A stretch of DNA of 64,000 nucleotides from Mesorhizobium sp. DCY119 (GTDB lineage Bacteria; Pseudomonadota; Alphaproteobacteria; Rhizobiales; Rhizobiaceae), in contig NZ_CP031834.1 in assembly GCF_003590645.1 (NCBI RefSeq), positions 4,030,501 through 4,094,500 of the forward strand. The letters run 5' to 3'. Made by a program: the position numbers and the translations under genes. Under the pieces are notes generated by a model that worked only from the letters and a program-made list of their open reading frames with translations, searched no databases and was not told the DNA's origin. How positions within the stretch are numbered: position 1 is the stretch's first letter; the number at the start of each line of letters is the position of its first letter. Positions 1 through 7,684 of the stretch are shown one piece after another.

Positions 1-1
1 C

Positions 2-232
2 GCCCCGGATTACCGCATTCGTCTCGGCGACGAAGACGGTATCGAGATCGGCGCCGGCTGGCTGCAGACCGGCGATCGTGCCGGCGCCTATATCTCGGTT
101 GTCCTCGACGATCCCTCGCTGGCGCACCCGATCCGCGCCCGTCTGTTCCAGGCGGATGAGAACGGCCGCGACTGGGGTCTGCACTGGACCCGCCAGAAAA
201 AGCGCGACGAGCCGGACAAGGCGCAGGATTGA
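2..232 (+). CDS. DUF736 family protein (5' truncated by window edge)
   Basis: The reading frame enters from the left edge and ends at TGA 230-232, giving the last 76 residues. The visible part contains EIGAGWLQT, YISVVLDDPSL and DWGLHWTRQ, the pattern of DUF736, small proteins of unknown function encoded in transfer regions of alphaproteobacterial ICEs and plasmids. The lytic transglycosylase starts 3 nt after the stop, so the two are probably co-transcribed. Codon use is GC-rich like the rest of the module. The start codon lies outside the window. Confidence 0.75.
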   Translation, partial: APDYRIRLGDEDGIEIGAGWLQTGDRAGAYISVVLDDPSLAHPIRARLFQADENGRDWGLHWTRQKKRDEPDKAQD

Positions 233-235
233 TCC

Positions 236-1000
236 ATGCACCGCGTCCACATTGCGCGCGCTATTCGGCGGCACGGCATTTGCCGCCGTGTCGCCGTCCT
301 TCTCCTTGCCGGCCTGCCGATCCTCGCGCCTGCGCCCATCGCGCGGGCACAGGATGCAACCATCGTGCAGGCTGCCGGCAACGCGCGCTTCGCGGCATAC
401 ATAGCCGAGGCGTCGCAGCGATTTCGCATCCCTGAGACCTGGATATGCGCCGTTCTCGATACCGAGAGCGCGCATGACATTCGCGCGGTCTCCGAGGCCG
501 GCGCGATGGGATTGATGCAGGTCATGCCAGACACCTGGACCGAGTTGGCCGCCCGTTACGCGTTCGGCGACGATCCTTTCGATCCGCGTGACAACATCCT
601 CGCCGGCACCGCCTATCTGCGCGAGATGCTCGATCGCTACGGCAATGTGGGCGCCATGCTCGCGGCCTACAATGCCGGCCCCGGTCGCTACGATGAGTAT
701 CTCGCGATCGGTCGCCCGCTGCCGGCCGAGACCCGCGCATACGTCGCCAAGCTCGCGCCGATCCTCGGCGGCGAACCGCTGCCCAGTGGCGCGTCGGCAA
801 CGCCATCACCTCCGACGGATTGGCGTGAGGCGCCGCTGTTCGTGGCCCCCGCCTTGGGCGGCTCTCCTGCCGGTTCGCCGCATCCTGGCGGTCAATCGGC
901 TGCAGAGTTGACAGCCGATCCCACGCACGACGACGACGCCACCCCAATTCCAGCAGCGGGCATCTTTGTCGCCAGATCTGAGGGGAATTCCTCTCCATGA
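236..1000 (+). CDS. VirB1/TrbN-like lytic transglycosylase
   Basis: A 254-residue secreted murein hydrolase expected to open peptidoglycan locally for assembly of the conjugation channel. Residues 1-39 form a signal peptide ending near ARAQD. The SLT domain follows: catalytic Glu77 in DTES, GLMQVMP at 92-98 and AYNAGPG at 144-150 are the classical goose-lysozyme-like motifs. The last 80 or so residues are Pro/Ala-rich and probably unstructured. It sits 3 nt behind the DUF736 gene and upstream of the relaxase, the usual position in rhizobial-type ICEs. The stop overlaps an ATG at 997 (ATGA), but the 83-codon frame that starts there does not look like protein. Confidence 0.88.
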   Translation: MHRVHIARAIRRHGICRRVAVLLLAGLPILAPAPIARAQDATIVQAAGNARFAAYIAEASQRFRIPETWICAVLDTESAHDIRAVSEAGAMGLMQVMPDTWTELAARYAFGDDPFDPRDNILAGTAYLREMLDRYGNVGAMLAAYNAGPGRYDEYLAIGRPLPAETRAYVAKLAPILGGEPLPSGASATPSPPTDWREAPLFVAPALGGSPAGSPHPGGQSAAELTADPTHDDDATPIPAAGIFVARSEGNSSP

Positions 1001-1244
1001 GCGGCGTTTCATCTCATCGCATCATGGCGAACCGCAGCGGAGCATGGAGGGCGCGCAGGAGAGAACCCGGAGCAGCAACCGGAAGATGGCGAGATAAAAG
1101 CGGGCGAGGTGCGCCCCGGTCGGTTGGTTGTTTGTCAATGGGTTACGAGCGGCGTGCGCGATGTGCGCTGCTTACGCCTACATCGCGGCTCTCCCTCTTT
1201 TCCCACGTTCTCAATGCCTTGGCGCGATGCGCGGTGTCCCGCTC
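1001..1244 (+). other. Relaxase-upstream gap, candidate oriT region
   Basis: These 244 bases separate the transglycosylase from the relaxase in a module where almost all other genes overlap. They hold a short hairpin, GGGCG (1102-1106) pairing with CGCCC (1112-1116), followed by a T/G-rich run at 1119-1136. In related ICEs the origin of transfer lies next to the relaxase gene, so this is the most likely place for oriT, but no nic site can be recognised by eye. An 83-codon frame (997-1248) crosses the gap and has low-complexity Arg/Ala-rich content; I do not call it a gene. Confidence 0.3.
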
Positions 1245-2984
1245 ATGAGCGACGAACACGAGTTTCGCGTCCGCCTCGGGCGCATCCGATCCAGCAAGGC
1301 GCAGCGCGCGCGGCCCTTCATCGCCCAGGCACTAGCTGCCACCCAGCGCGCCGGCGGCCGGTTCTCCTATTCGGGCACCATCAGCCCCGGCAATCGCTCG
1401 CGGTTCGGACGCGGCAAGCGCGCCACCGTGCAGGCCAACCGCCTGCTTACCGGCCGCTCGCGTTTCGCCGTGATCAAGACGCGCGTCGTGCGACACTCCC
1501 GGCGTTCGGCGCCGGTGGGCGCACATCTGAGCTACCTGCGCCGGGAGGGCGTCACCCGGGACGGGGAGAAGGCGCGGCTGTTCGGGTCGGGTGGCGACGA
1601 CCTGGACGCGAAGGAGTTCACCGAGCGCTGCGAGGATGACAGGCACCATTTCCGCTTCATCGTCTCGCCTGAGGACGCGGGGGAGATGGCCGACCTCAAG
1701 GCGTTCACCCGCGAGTTGATGAGCCAGATGGAAAAGGATCTCGGCACGAAGCTCGACTGGGTATCGATCGATCACTGGAACACCGACAACCCGCACGTCC
1801 ATGTCATCCTGCGCGGCCGGACTGACGACGGCCAGGACCTCGTCATCTCGCGCGACTACATCTCGGAGGGGATGCGCGCGCGGGCCCAGGATTTGGTCAC
1901 CATGGAACTGGGGCCGCGCACCGTCCACGAGATCCGCCGCAACCTCGAGCGGCAGGTCGAGGCCGAACGCTGGACCAACCTCGACCGCCAACTCATGCGT
2001 GACGCTCACAAGAGCGGCATCGTCGATATGGCGCCGCCCGGCGATCGTCAGCCCGATGAATTTCATGCCCTCAAGGTCGGCCGCTTGCGTATCCTCGAAT
2101 CGCTCGGCCTCGCACACCAGGTCGGTCATGCCCAATGGTACATCTCCGACGAGGCCGAACCGACGCTGCGCGCGCTCGGCGAACGCGGCGATATCATAAA
2201 GCGCATGCACCGCGCCCTCACCGAACGGGGCATCGAGCGCGGCGTTTCCAGCTTCGTGCTGGCCGGCGAGGCCCTCGACAATCCGGTCGTCGGACGCCTG
2301 GTCGACCGTGGGCTGGACGACGAGTTGAAGGCAACGGCCTATGTCATCATCGACGGCGTGGACGGCCGAACCCATCATATCAAGCTCGCCGATCTCGAGG
2401 CCGCCGGCGACAGCGCACCAGGCTCGATCGTCGAGTTGCGCAGGTTCGAAGATGCCCAAGGCCGACGTCGGGTGGCGATCGCAGTCCGTTCCGACCTGCC
2501 GCTCGAAGGGCAGATCGCGGCGACAGGCGCGACCTGGCTCGACCGTCAGGGTCTTGCCCGCGAGCCGGTCCAGCTCGGCGAAGGCGGATTCGGTCACGAG
2601 GTCCGCGACGCTCTTGCTCGGCGCGCCGAGCATCTGGCGGAGGAAGGCCTAGCCCGGCGTGAGGACGGCAGGGTGATTTTCGCGCGACGGCTGCTCGACA
2701 CCCTGCGCCGTCGCGAACTCGATGCGCTCGGCGACAAGCTGGCTACCGAACTCGGCCGCCCGTTCAACAAGGCGGCGACCGGCGATCATGTGTCCGGCGC
2801 CTACCGGCAGCGTTTCACACTGGCGTCGGGGCGTTTCGCGATGATTGACGACGGGCTCGGCTTCCAGCTCGTCCCGTGGACCCCATCGCTTGACAGGAAG
2901 CTCGGCCAACACATCTCGGGCATCGCGCGCGGCGATGCCGGCATCGACTGGAGTTTCAGTCGAAAGCGCGGGATCGGCCTATGA
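1245..2984 (+). CDS. Conjugative relaxase, VirD2/RlxS-like, DUF3363 family
   Basis: A 579-residue relaxase predicted to nick oriT and pilot the transferred strand. I start it at ATG 1245 (MSDEHEFRVR), the usual N-terminus of this family; an upstream GTG-started frame adds 39 residues of poor quality. Family landmarks in order: an Arg-rich N-terminal segment, HLSYLRREG near residue 95 with a Tyr that could be catalytic, HHFRFIVSPED near 134, and the metal-binding histidine motif HWNTDNPHVHVILRG at 177-191. The C-terminal half is the DUF3363 region. No strong ribosome-binding site is visible. It lies between the transglycosylase and the coupling protein, as in ICEMlSym-type elements. The gene is full length and undamaged. 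Confidence 0.9.
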   Translation: MSDEHEFRVRLGRIRSSKAQRARPFIAQALAATQRAGGRFSYSGTISPGNRSRFGRGKRATVQANRLLTGRSRFAVIKTRVVRHSRRSAPVGAHLSYLRREGVTRDGEKARLFGSGGDDLDAKEFTERCEDDRHHFRFIVSPEDAGEMADLKAFTRELMSQMEKDLGTKLDWVSIDHWNTDNPHVHVILRGRTDDGQDLVISRDYISEGMRARAQDLVTMELGPRTVHEIRRNLERQVEAERWTNLDRQLMRDAHKSGIVDMAPPGDRQPDEFHALKVGRLRILESLGLAHQVGHAQWYISDEAEPTLRALGERGDIIKRMHRALTERGIERGVSSFVLAGEALDNPVVGRLVDRGLDDELKATAYVIIDGVDGRTHHIKLADLEAAGDSAPGSIVELRRFEDAQGRRRVAIAVRSDLPLEGQIAATGATWLDRQGLAREPVQLGEGGFGHEVRDALARRAEHLAEEGLARREDGRVIFARRLLDTLRRRELDALGDKLATELGRPFNKAATGDHVSGAYRQRFTLASGRFAMIDDGLGFQLVPWTPSLDRKLGQHISGIARGDAGIDWSFSRKRGIGL

Positions 2985-3002
2985 GAACGGCGGGAGCGGA
3001 AC

Positions 3003-3281
3003 TCAGCCGTTAAGGCTGTCCTTGAGCGCCTTGGCCGGCGCGAAGGTCAGCTTCTTCGCGGCAGCGATCTTGATGGTGGCACCCGTGGACGGATTACGGC
3101 CTTCGCGCGCAGGTGTTGCCTTCACCTTGAACTTGCCGAAGCCCGGCAGCGAAATCTCTTCGCCAGTGGCCGCTGCCTCGGCAATCGCCTTGAACACGCT
3201 ATCGACCAGCGCCTTTCCCTGGGACTTGGTGAGGCTGTGTTCGGCGGCCAGCTTATCGGCGATCTCGTTTGCAGTGGTCAT
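3003..3281 (-). CDS. HU-family DNA-bending protein
   Basis: A 92-residue histone-like protein. The start is ATG 3281 (MTTANEIADKL), preceded by GAGGA at good spacing, rather than an upstream in-frame ATG 20 codons earlier. LPGFGKFKVK, followed by the REGRNPSTG arm tip and IKIAAAKKLTFAPAKALKD, matches HU/IHF-type proteins. It is the only minus-strand gene inside the transfer module, placed tail-to-tail with the relaxase and back-to-back with traG. An element-borne HU may help relaxosome or excision complexes, or silence the element; that role is inferred from position only. Confidence 0.9.
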   Translation of the reverse strand: MTTANEIADKLAAEHSLTKSQGKALVDSVFKAIAEAAATGEEISLPGFGKFKVKATPAREGRNPSTGATIKIAAAKKLTFAPAKALKDSLNG

Positions 3282-3493
3282 GAATAGATCCTCGTTCGAA
3301 CAGAATGCCGGCCCTATGCCACGGCGATGGAGATTTGTCATTCCCGCGATGTCTTAGCTGTCGCCATCAGTTCATCACGAGCTTTGCGCCGTTTCAGTAT
3401 TAGCGCGATTGCACTCGCCACGCTGCGATCAAACGCAACATGGTCTTGAAGTTTGAGGCGACCTGGCCCGACCTCCCTCCGAAGGAGATCGTG

Positions 3494-5479
3494 ATGTCGG
3501 GAACAAAAATCCTCTGGGGCCAGATCATCGTTGTCGGCCTGATCGTGCTCGCCGCGGTCTGGTGCGCCACGCAATGGACGGCATGGCGGCTTGGGTTTCA
3601 GCCGCAACTCGGCACGGCATGGTTCGAACTGGCCGGTTGGCCGGTCTACTATCCGCCGGCGTTCTTCTGGTGGTGGTTCTCCTATGATGCCTATGCGCGC
3701 TCGATCTTCCACGAAGGGGGGATCATTGCTGCTTCCGGCGGCTTCGTATCCATCGCCGCCGCGATTCTCATGTCGGTGTTGCGCGCACGTGAGGCCGACA
3801 ACATCGAGACCTACGGCTCCGCCCGTTGGGCGACGCCCGTCGAGATCAAGAAAGCCGGCCTGCTTGGAGCGGATGGCGTGGTGCTCGGACGATTCGAGCG
3901 CGACTATCTCCGACACGACGGTCCGGAGCATGTACTGTGCTTCGCTCCGACCCGTTCAGGCAAGGGCGTGGGCCTCGTCATTCCCTCGCTGCTCACCTGG
4001 CCGGGTTCGGCGATAGTCCACGACATCAAGGGCGAGAACTGGCAACTCACCGCCGGCTTCCGCGCGAGGCACGGTCGCGTGCTGCTGTTCGATCCGACCA
4101 ATGCGAATTCCTCAGCCTACAATCCACTGCTCGAAGTCCGCCGCGGGGAATGGGAAGTCCGCGACGTCCAGAACATCGCCGACATCCTGGTCGATCCCGA
4201 AGGATCGCTGGAGCGCCGCAATCACTGGGAAAAGACCTCCCACGCACTGCTCGTCGGCGCCATTCTCCACGTGCTCTATGCCGAGAAGGACAAGACGCTA
4301 GCCGGCGTCGCCAACTTCCTCTCCGACCCTGCGCGCTCAATCGAGGCGACCCTGGCGGCCATGATGAAGACGCCGCATCTCGGCGGGACCGGCCCCCATC
4401 CTGTGGTCGCATCGGCCGCGCGCGAGCTGCTCAACAAATCCGACAATGAGCGCTCCGGCGTTCTGAGCACGGCCATGAGCTTTCTCGGTCTCTACCGGGA
4501 TCCGGTGATCGCAAAGGTGACCGCCCGCTGCGACTGGCGCATCGCCGATATCGTTGCCGGCGCCAGGCCGTCGACGCTTTACCTCGTGGTGCCGCCATCC
4601 GACATCAACCGAACCAAGCCGCTCATCCGTCTCCTGCTCAACCAGATCGGCCGACGGTTGACCGAGGATCTCAATGCCAGGTCCGACCGGCACCGCCTGC
4701 TGCTTATGCTCGACGAGTTTCCCGCCCTCGGACGCCTCGACTTCTTCGAGTCGGCCCTGGCCTTCATGGCGGGCTACGGATTGAAGAGCTTTCTCATCGC
4801 CCAATCGCTCAACCAGATCGAAAAGGCCTATGGGCCTAACAACTCCATCCTCGACAACTGCCACGTCAGGGTGAGCTTCGCCACCAATGACGAGCGAACG
4901 GCCAAGCGCGTTTCCGACGCTCTCGGCACGGCCACCGAGATGCGGGCGATGAAGAACTATGCCGGTCATCGGCTCTCACCGTGGCTAGGCCACCTCATGG
5001 TATCGCGACAGGAGACGGCCCGGCCGCTGCTGACACCTGGCGAAGTCATGCAACTCCCGCCCAGCGATGAGATCGTCATGGTCGCCGGCCTCCATCCCAT
5101 CCGTGCACGTAAGGCGCGGTACTACGAAGATCCTCGCTTCATCGAGCGCATCCTCCAGCCGCCACGTCTCCAGCATGTCGCGAAAGCGCCGAGCGACGAC
5201 TGGAGCGCTCTCGCCATGCCGGTGCGGCCGGTGCTCGACGCACGCGATCTGCCGAACCTTCCGGCGGGTGACGACGAAGACCCGACAGAATCCGAGAAGC
5301 GCCGCCAGCCCGAGTTGAGCAGCAAGGCCTTCGTGGATACCAAGCAGCCGATCGAGGACGAATTCGATGCCGATCGCGATGCGGACGATGACCCGGCCGT
5401 CCTGGCCCGCAATCTAAGCCGCACCATGCAAAGGGTCGCACGGCAGGCCGATCTCGATCCCGGTGACGGCATGTTGTGA
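3494..5479 (+). CDS. traG: Type IV coupling protein TraG (VirD4 family)
   Basis: A 661-residue inner-membrane ATPase that brings the relaxase-DNA complex to the secretion channel. The chosen start ATG 3494 follows GAAGGAG at 3481-3487; an earlier in-frame ATG at 3440 has no such site. Hydrophobic segments at about 8-28 and 75-97 anchor it. The nucleotide-binding domain shows Walker A APTRSGKG at 151-158 and Walker B-type LLLMLDEFP, then the GLKSFLIAQSLNQ stretch typical of VirD4/TraG. The C-terminal tail is acidic. The next gene starts 7 nt after the stop. The upstream region 3282-3493 is shared with the divergent HU gene and should hold both promoters. Confidence 0.95.
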   Translation: MSGTKILWGQIIVVGLIVLAAVWCATQWTAWRLGFQPQLGTAWFELAGWPVYYPPAFFWWWFSYDAYARSIFHEGGIIAASGGFVSIAAAILMSVLRAREADNIETYGSARWATPVEIKKAGLLGADGVVLGRFERDYLRHDGPEHVLCFAPTRSGKGVGLVIPSLLTWPGSAIVHDIKGENWQLTAGFRARHGRVLLFDPTNANSSAYNPLLEVRRGEWEVRDVQNIADILVDPEGSLERRNHWEKTSHALLVGAILHVLYAEKDKTLAGVANFLSDPARSIEATLAAMMKTPHLGGTGPHPVVASAARELLNKSDNERSGVLSTAMSFLGLYRDPVIAKVTARCDWRIADIVAGARPSTLYLVVPPSDINRTKPLIRLLLNQIGRRLTEDLNARSDRHRLLLMLDEFPALGRLDFFESALAFMAGYGLKSFLIAQSLNQIEKAYGPNNSILDNCHVRVSFATNDERTAKRVSDALGTATEMRAMKNYAGHRLSPWLGHLMVSRQETARPLLTPGEVMQLPPSDEIVMVAGLHPIRARKARYYEDPRFIERILQPPRLQHVAKAPSDDWSALAMPVRPVLDARDLPNLPAGDDEDPTESEKRRQPELSSKAFVDTKQPIEDEFDADRDADDDPAVLARNLSRTMQRVARQADLDPGDGML

Positions 5480-5486
5480 GGCGACT

Positions 5487-5933
5487 GTGATTAAGCCCGG
5501 CAAAAAACAGCGGCTTTCGATCTATCTCGACCCGCCGGTGATGAAAGCGCTCGTCGAACATTCGGCGCGGCGTGACCTCTCCCGATCCCTCGTTGCCGAG
5601 GCTGCGATCGCCTCGTTCCTGTCTCCAGATGCGGCAGAGCGGCAGGAAGCGGCCGTGAGCAAACGGCTCGATCAGATCGATCGGCGCCTCAATCGTCTGG
5701 AGCGAGATCTCGGCATCTCGTTGGAAACGCTGGCCGTCTTCGTTCGCTTCTGGCTCACGACGACGCCGCAACTCCCGGAACCGGCCCAGGCGGCGGCCCG
5801 CGCGCAGTCAGGCAAGCGCTATGACGCCTTCGTCGCTGCGCTCGGCCGCCGACTGGCGCAAGGTCCGAAGCTGCGCAGCGAGATTCCCGAGGACGTCTTT
5901 CCCGCCTCCGATTCGGCTTCGGACGGCACATGA
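5487..5933 (+). CDS. Ribbon-helix-helix (CopG-like) transfer-module protein
   Basis: 148 residues from GTG 5487, which has GAGG just upstream; a longer frame from GTG 5463 would overlap traG. RLSIYLDPPVMKALVEHSA is a short beta strand followed by helices as in CopG/MetJ-type DNA-binding proteins. A coiled-coil-like stretch RLDQIDRRLNRLERD follows and then a conserved tail with ALGRRLAQG. In related elements this gene always sits between traG and trbB. It may be an accessory relaxosome protein or a repressor of the trb operon; the sequence does not decide between these. Confidence 0.8.
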   Translation: MIKPGKKQRLSIYLDPPVMKALVEHSARRDLSRSLVAEAAIASFLSPDAAERQEAAVSKRLDQIDRRLNRLERDLGISLETLAVFVRFWLTTTPQLPEPAQAAARAQSGKRYDAFVAALGRRLAQGPKLRSEIPEDVFPASDSASDGT

Positions 5934-6093
5934 CAGAGTTGCTCCGACAAGGCGCGTCCGCCGTTCCCCTGTAATTCCGCGCCAGGGTACGACGGCCCCT
6001 TGAGCCTTGTTGCGCCCGGCCCATTCCTGCCTTTTCTACTCATCCCCATCCCGGGCCGCGCGTCGTGCGCGCCCGCAGCGGAGTGGGGACGAC

Positions 6094-7083
6094 GTGGTTG
6101 TTTCTTCCAGACAATCGGTAGCGGTCGAACGCGGAACACGCATGCTGCGCACGGCACTCGGGCCGGCCGTCGCCCGGTTCCTGGACGACCCCGCGATCGT
6201 CGAGGTGATGCTCAACCCCGACGGGCGGCTCTGGATCGACCGGCTTGCCGAAGGCCTCGCCGATACGGGCGAGCAGCTCGCTCCGGCCGATGGCGAGCGC
6301 ATCATCCGACTCGTCGCGCACCATGTCGGCGCCGAGGTCCATTTCGGTGCGCCGCGCGTCTCGGCCGAGCTGCCCGGAACGGGGGAGCGGTTCGAGGGTC
6401 TCCTGCCGCCCGTCGTCGCCGCCCCGGCCTTTGCCATCCGCAAGCCCGCGGTCGCGGTGTTCACGCTCGCGGACTATGTGGTCGCCGGCATTATGTCCGC
6501 CGCCCAAGCCGATCTGCTGCGCCAGGCCGTCGCCGAGCGGCAAAACATCCTCGTCGCCGGCGGCACCTCGACCGGCAAGACAACGCTGACCAATGCGCTC
6601 CTGGCCGAGGTTGCCCGCACCGGCGATCGCGTCGTGCTGATCGAGGACACGCGCGAGCTGCAATGCGCCGCACCGAACCTCGTGGCGCTCAGGACAAAGG
6701 ACGGCGTCGTCTCACTATCCGACCTGGTGCGATCCTCCCTTCGTCTTCGACCCGACAGGATTCCCATCGGCGAGGTTCGCGGTGCCGAGGCGCTCGACCT
6801 GCTCAAGGCATGGTCGACCGGCCATCCCGGCGGCATCGGCACCATTCATGCAGGCACCGCTGTCGGCGCGCTGCGGCGCCTCGAGCAGCTCATCCAGGAA
6901 GCCGTCGTCACGGTGCCGCGCGCCCTGATCGCCGAGACCATCGACGTCATCGCCGTGCTCTCAGGCCGCGGTTCGGCGCGACGCCTTGCCGAACTCGCTC
7001 ATGTCGGGGGTCTCGGTCCAACCGGCGACTATCACATCGACCCCGCCATCTCGTCCCCCGAACCCTCTGGAGCCTCGTCATGA
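6094..7083 (+). CDS. trbB: TrbB, VirB11-type secretion ATPase
   Basis: A 329-residue cytoplasmic hexameric ATPase that powers pilus and channel assembly. I start at GTG 6094, preceded by a G-rich Shine-Dalgarno-like run; a TTG at 6007 in the same frame adds 29 unlikely residues. The N-terminal domain carries [13 protein letters not shown]. The ATPase core has Walker [10 protein letters not shown] at 156-164, the Asp box LIEDTREL, and GIGTIHAGT, all VirB11-family hallmarks. The stop overlaps the trbC ATG by 4 nt, the start of a long translationally coupled trb operon. About 160 nt without a gene lie upstream and could contain the operon promoter. Confidence 0.95.
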   Translation: MVVSSRQSVAVERGTRMLRTALGPAVARFLDDPAIVEVMLNPDGRLWIDRLAEGLADTGEQLAPADGERIIRLVAHHVGAEVHFGAPRVSAELPGTGERFEGLLPPVVAAPAFAIRKPAVAVFTLADYVVAGIMSAAQADLLRQAVAERQNILVAGGTSTGKTTLTNALLAEVARTGDRVVLIEDTRELQCAAPNLVALRTKDGVVSLSDLVRSSLRLRPDRIPIGEVRGAEALDLLKAWSTGHPGGIGTIHAGTAVGALRRLEQLIQEAVVTVPRALIAETIDVIAVLSGRGSARRLAELAHVGGLGPTGDYHIDPAISSPEPSGASS

Positions 7084-7412
7084 CGTTCAAGACTACTCGC
7101 TTCCATCCACTGATCACGGCAACCGCGCTCGCCGGCTCGCTCAGCTTGGCGCTGACCCAAGCCGCCTATGCAGCCGGATCGTCGATGCCGTGGGAGGAGC
7201 CGCTGCAGCAAATCCTCGAATCCATCGAAGGCCCGGTGGCCAAGATCATCGCGGTGATCATCATCATCGTCACCGGCCTAACACTGGCGTTCGGTGACAG
7301 CTCAGGCGGCTTCCGCCGGCTGGTGCAGATTGTCTTCGGTCTCAGCATCGCCTTCGCGGCATCGAGCTTTTTTCTCTCCTTCTTCAGCTTCGGCGGCGGA
7401 GCGCTGATCTGA
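7080..7412 (+). CDS. trbC: TrbC, VirB2-like pilin
   Basis: A 110-residue prepilin. The long N-terminal signal segment ends near QAAYAAGS, followed by a mature region with two hydrophobic helices, IAVIIIIVTGLTLAF and IAFAASSFFLSFFSF, the usual topology of VirB2/TrbC pilins. ATG 7080 overlaps the trbB stop (ATGA), and its own TGA overlaps the trbD ATG (TGATG). The frame continues upstream on paper into trbB in another phase; that part is only a shadow. Confidence 0.93.
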   Translation: MTFKTTRFHPLITATALAGSLSLALTQAAYAAGSSMPWEEPLQQILESIEGPVAKIIAVIIIIVTGLTLAFGDSSGGFRRLVQIVFGLSIAFAASSFFLSFFSFGGGALI

Positions 7413-7675
7413 TGGATGACGTCGTTCCTGGATTCACCGCACCTCTCCATCGGTCCTTGACGGAGCCAATCCTCTTGGGCGGCGCGCCGCGCTCGATCGC
7501 GATCCTCAACGGCACACTGGCGGCGGCGCTCGGCCTCGGCCTACGCCTCTGGCTGGTCGGCATCCTGCTTTGGGCGATCGGCCACCTGGCCGCCGTCTGG
7601 GCTGCGAGGCGCGATCCGCTCTTTGTCGAGGTGGTGCGCCGGCATCTGCGCATCCCCGCGCATCTGAGCCTGTGA
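7412..7675 (+). CDS. trbD: TrbD, VirB3-like inner-membrane protein
   Basis: An 87-residue membrane protein between pilin and the VirB4-type ATPase, the invariable position of VirB3/TrbD. The N-terminus PGFTAPLHRSLTEPILLGG is the family signature, followed by a bilobed hydrophobic region (about 28-63) and a short basic tail. It starts at ATG 7412, overlapping the trbC stop. TrbD is thought to help TrbE associate with the membrane. Confidence 0.93.
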   Translation: MDDVVPGFTAPLHRSLTEPILLGGAPRSIAILNGTLAAALGLGLRLWLVGILLWAIGHLAAVWAARRDPLFVEVVRRHLRIPAHLSL

Positions 7676-7684
7676 GGTGCGGCG

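Noticed and set aside
997-1248. 83-codon frame coupled by ATGA at both ends to the transglycosylase and relaxase genes
   Set aside because: Composition is Arg/Ser-rich low quality with no family pattern; the overlaps are probably coincidence in GC-rich DNA and the region is a better candidate for oriT.
1332-2633. 433-codon antisense frame over the relaxase
   Set aside because: Antisense shadow; no ribosome-binding site and no recognisable domain, while the sense frame has all relaxase motifs.
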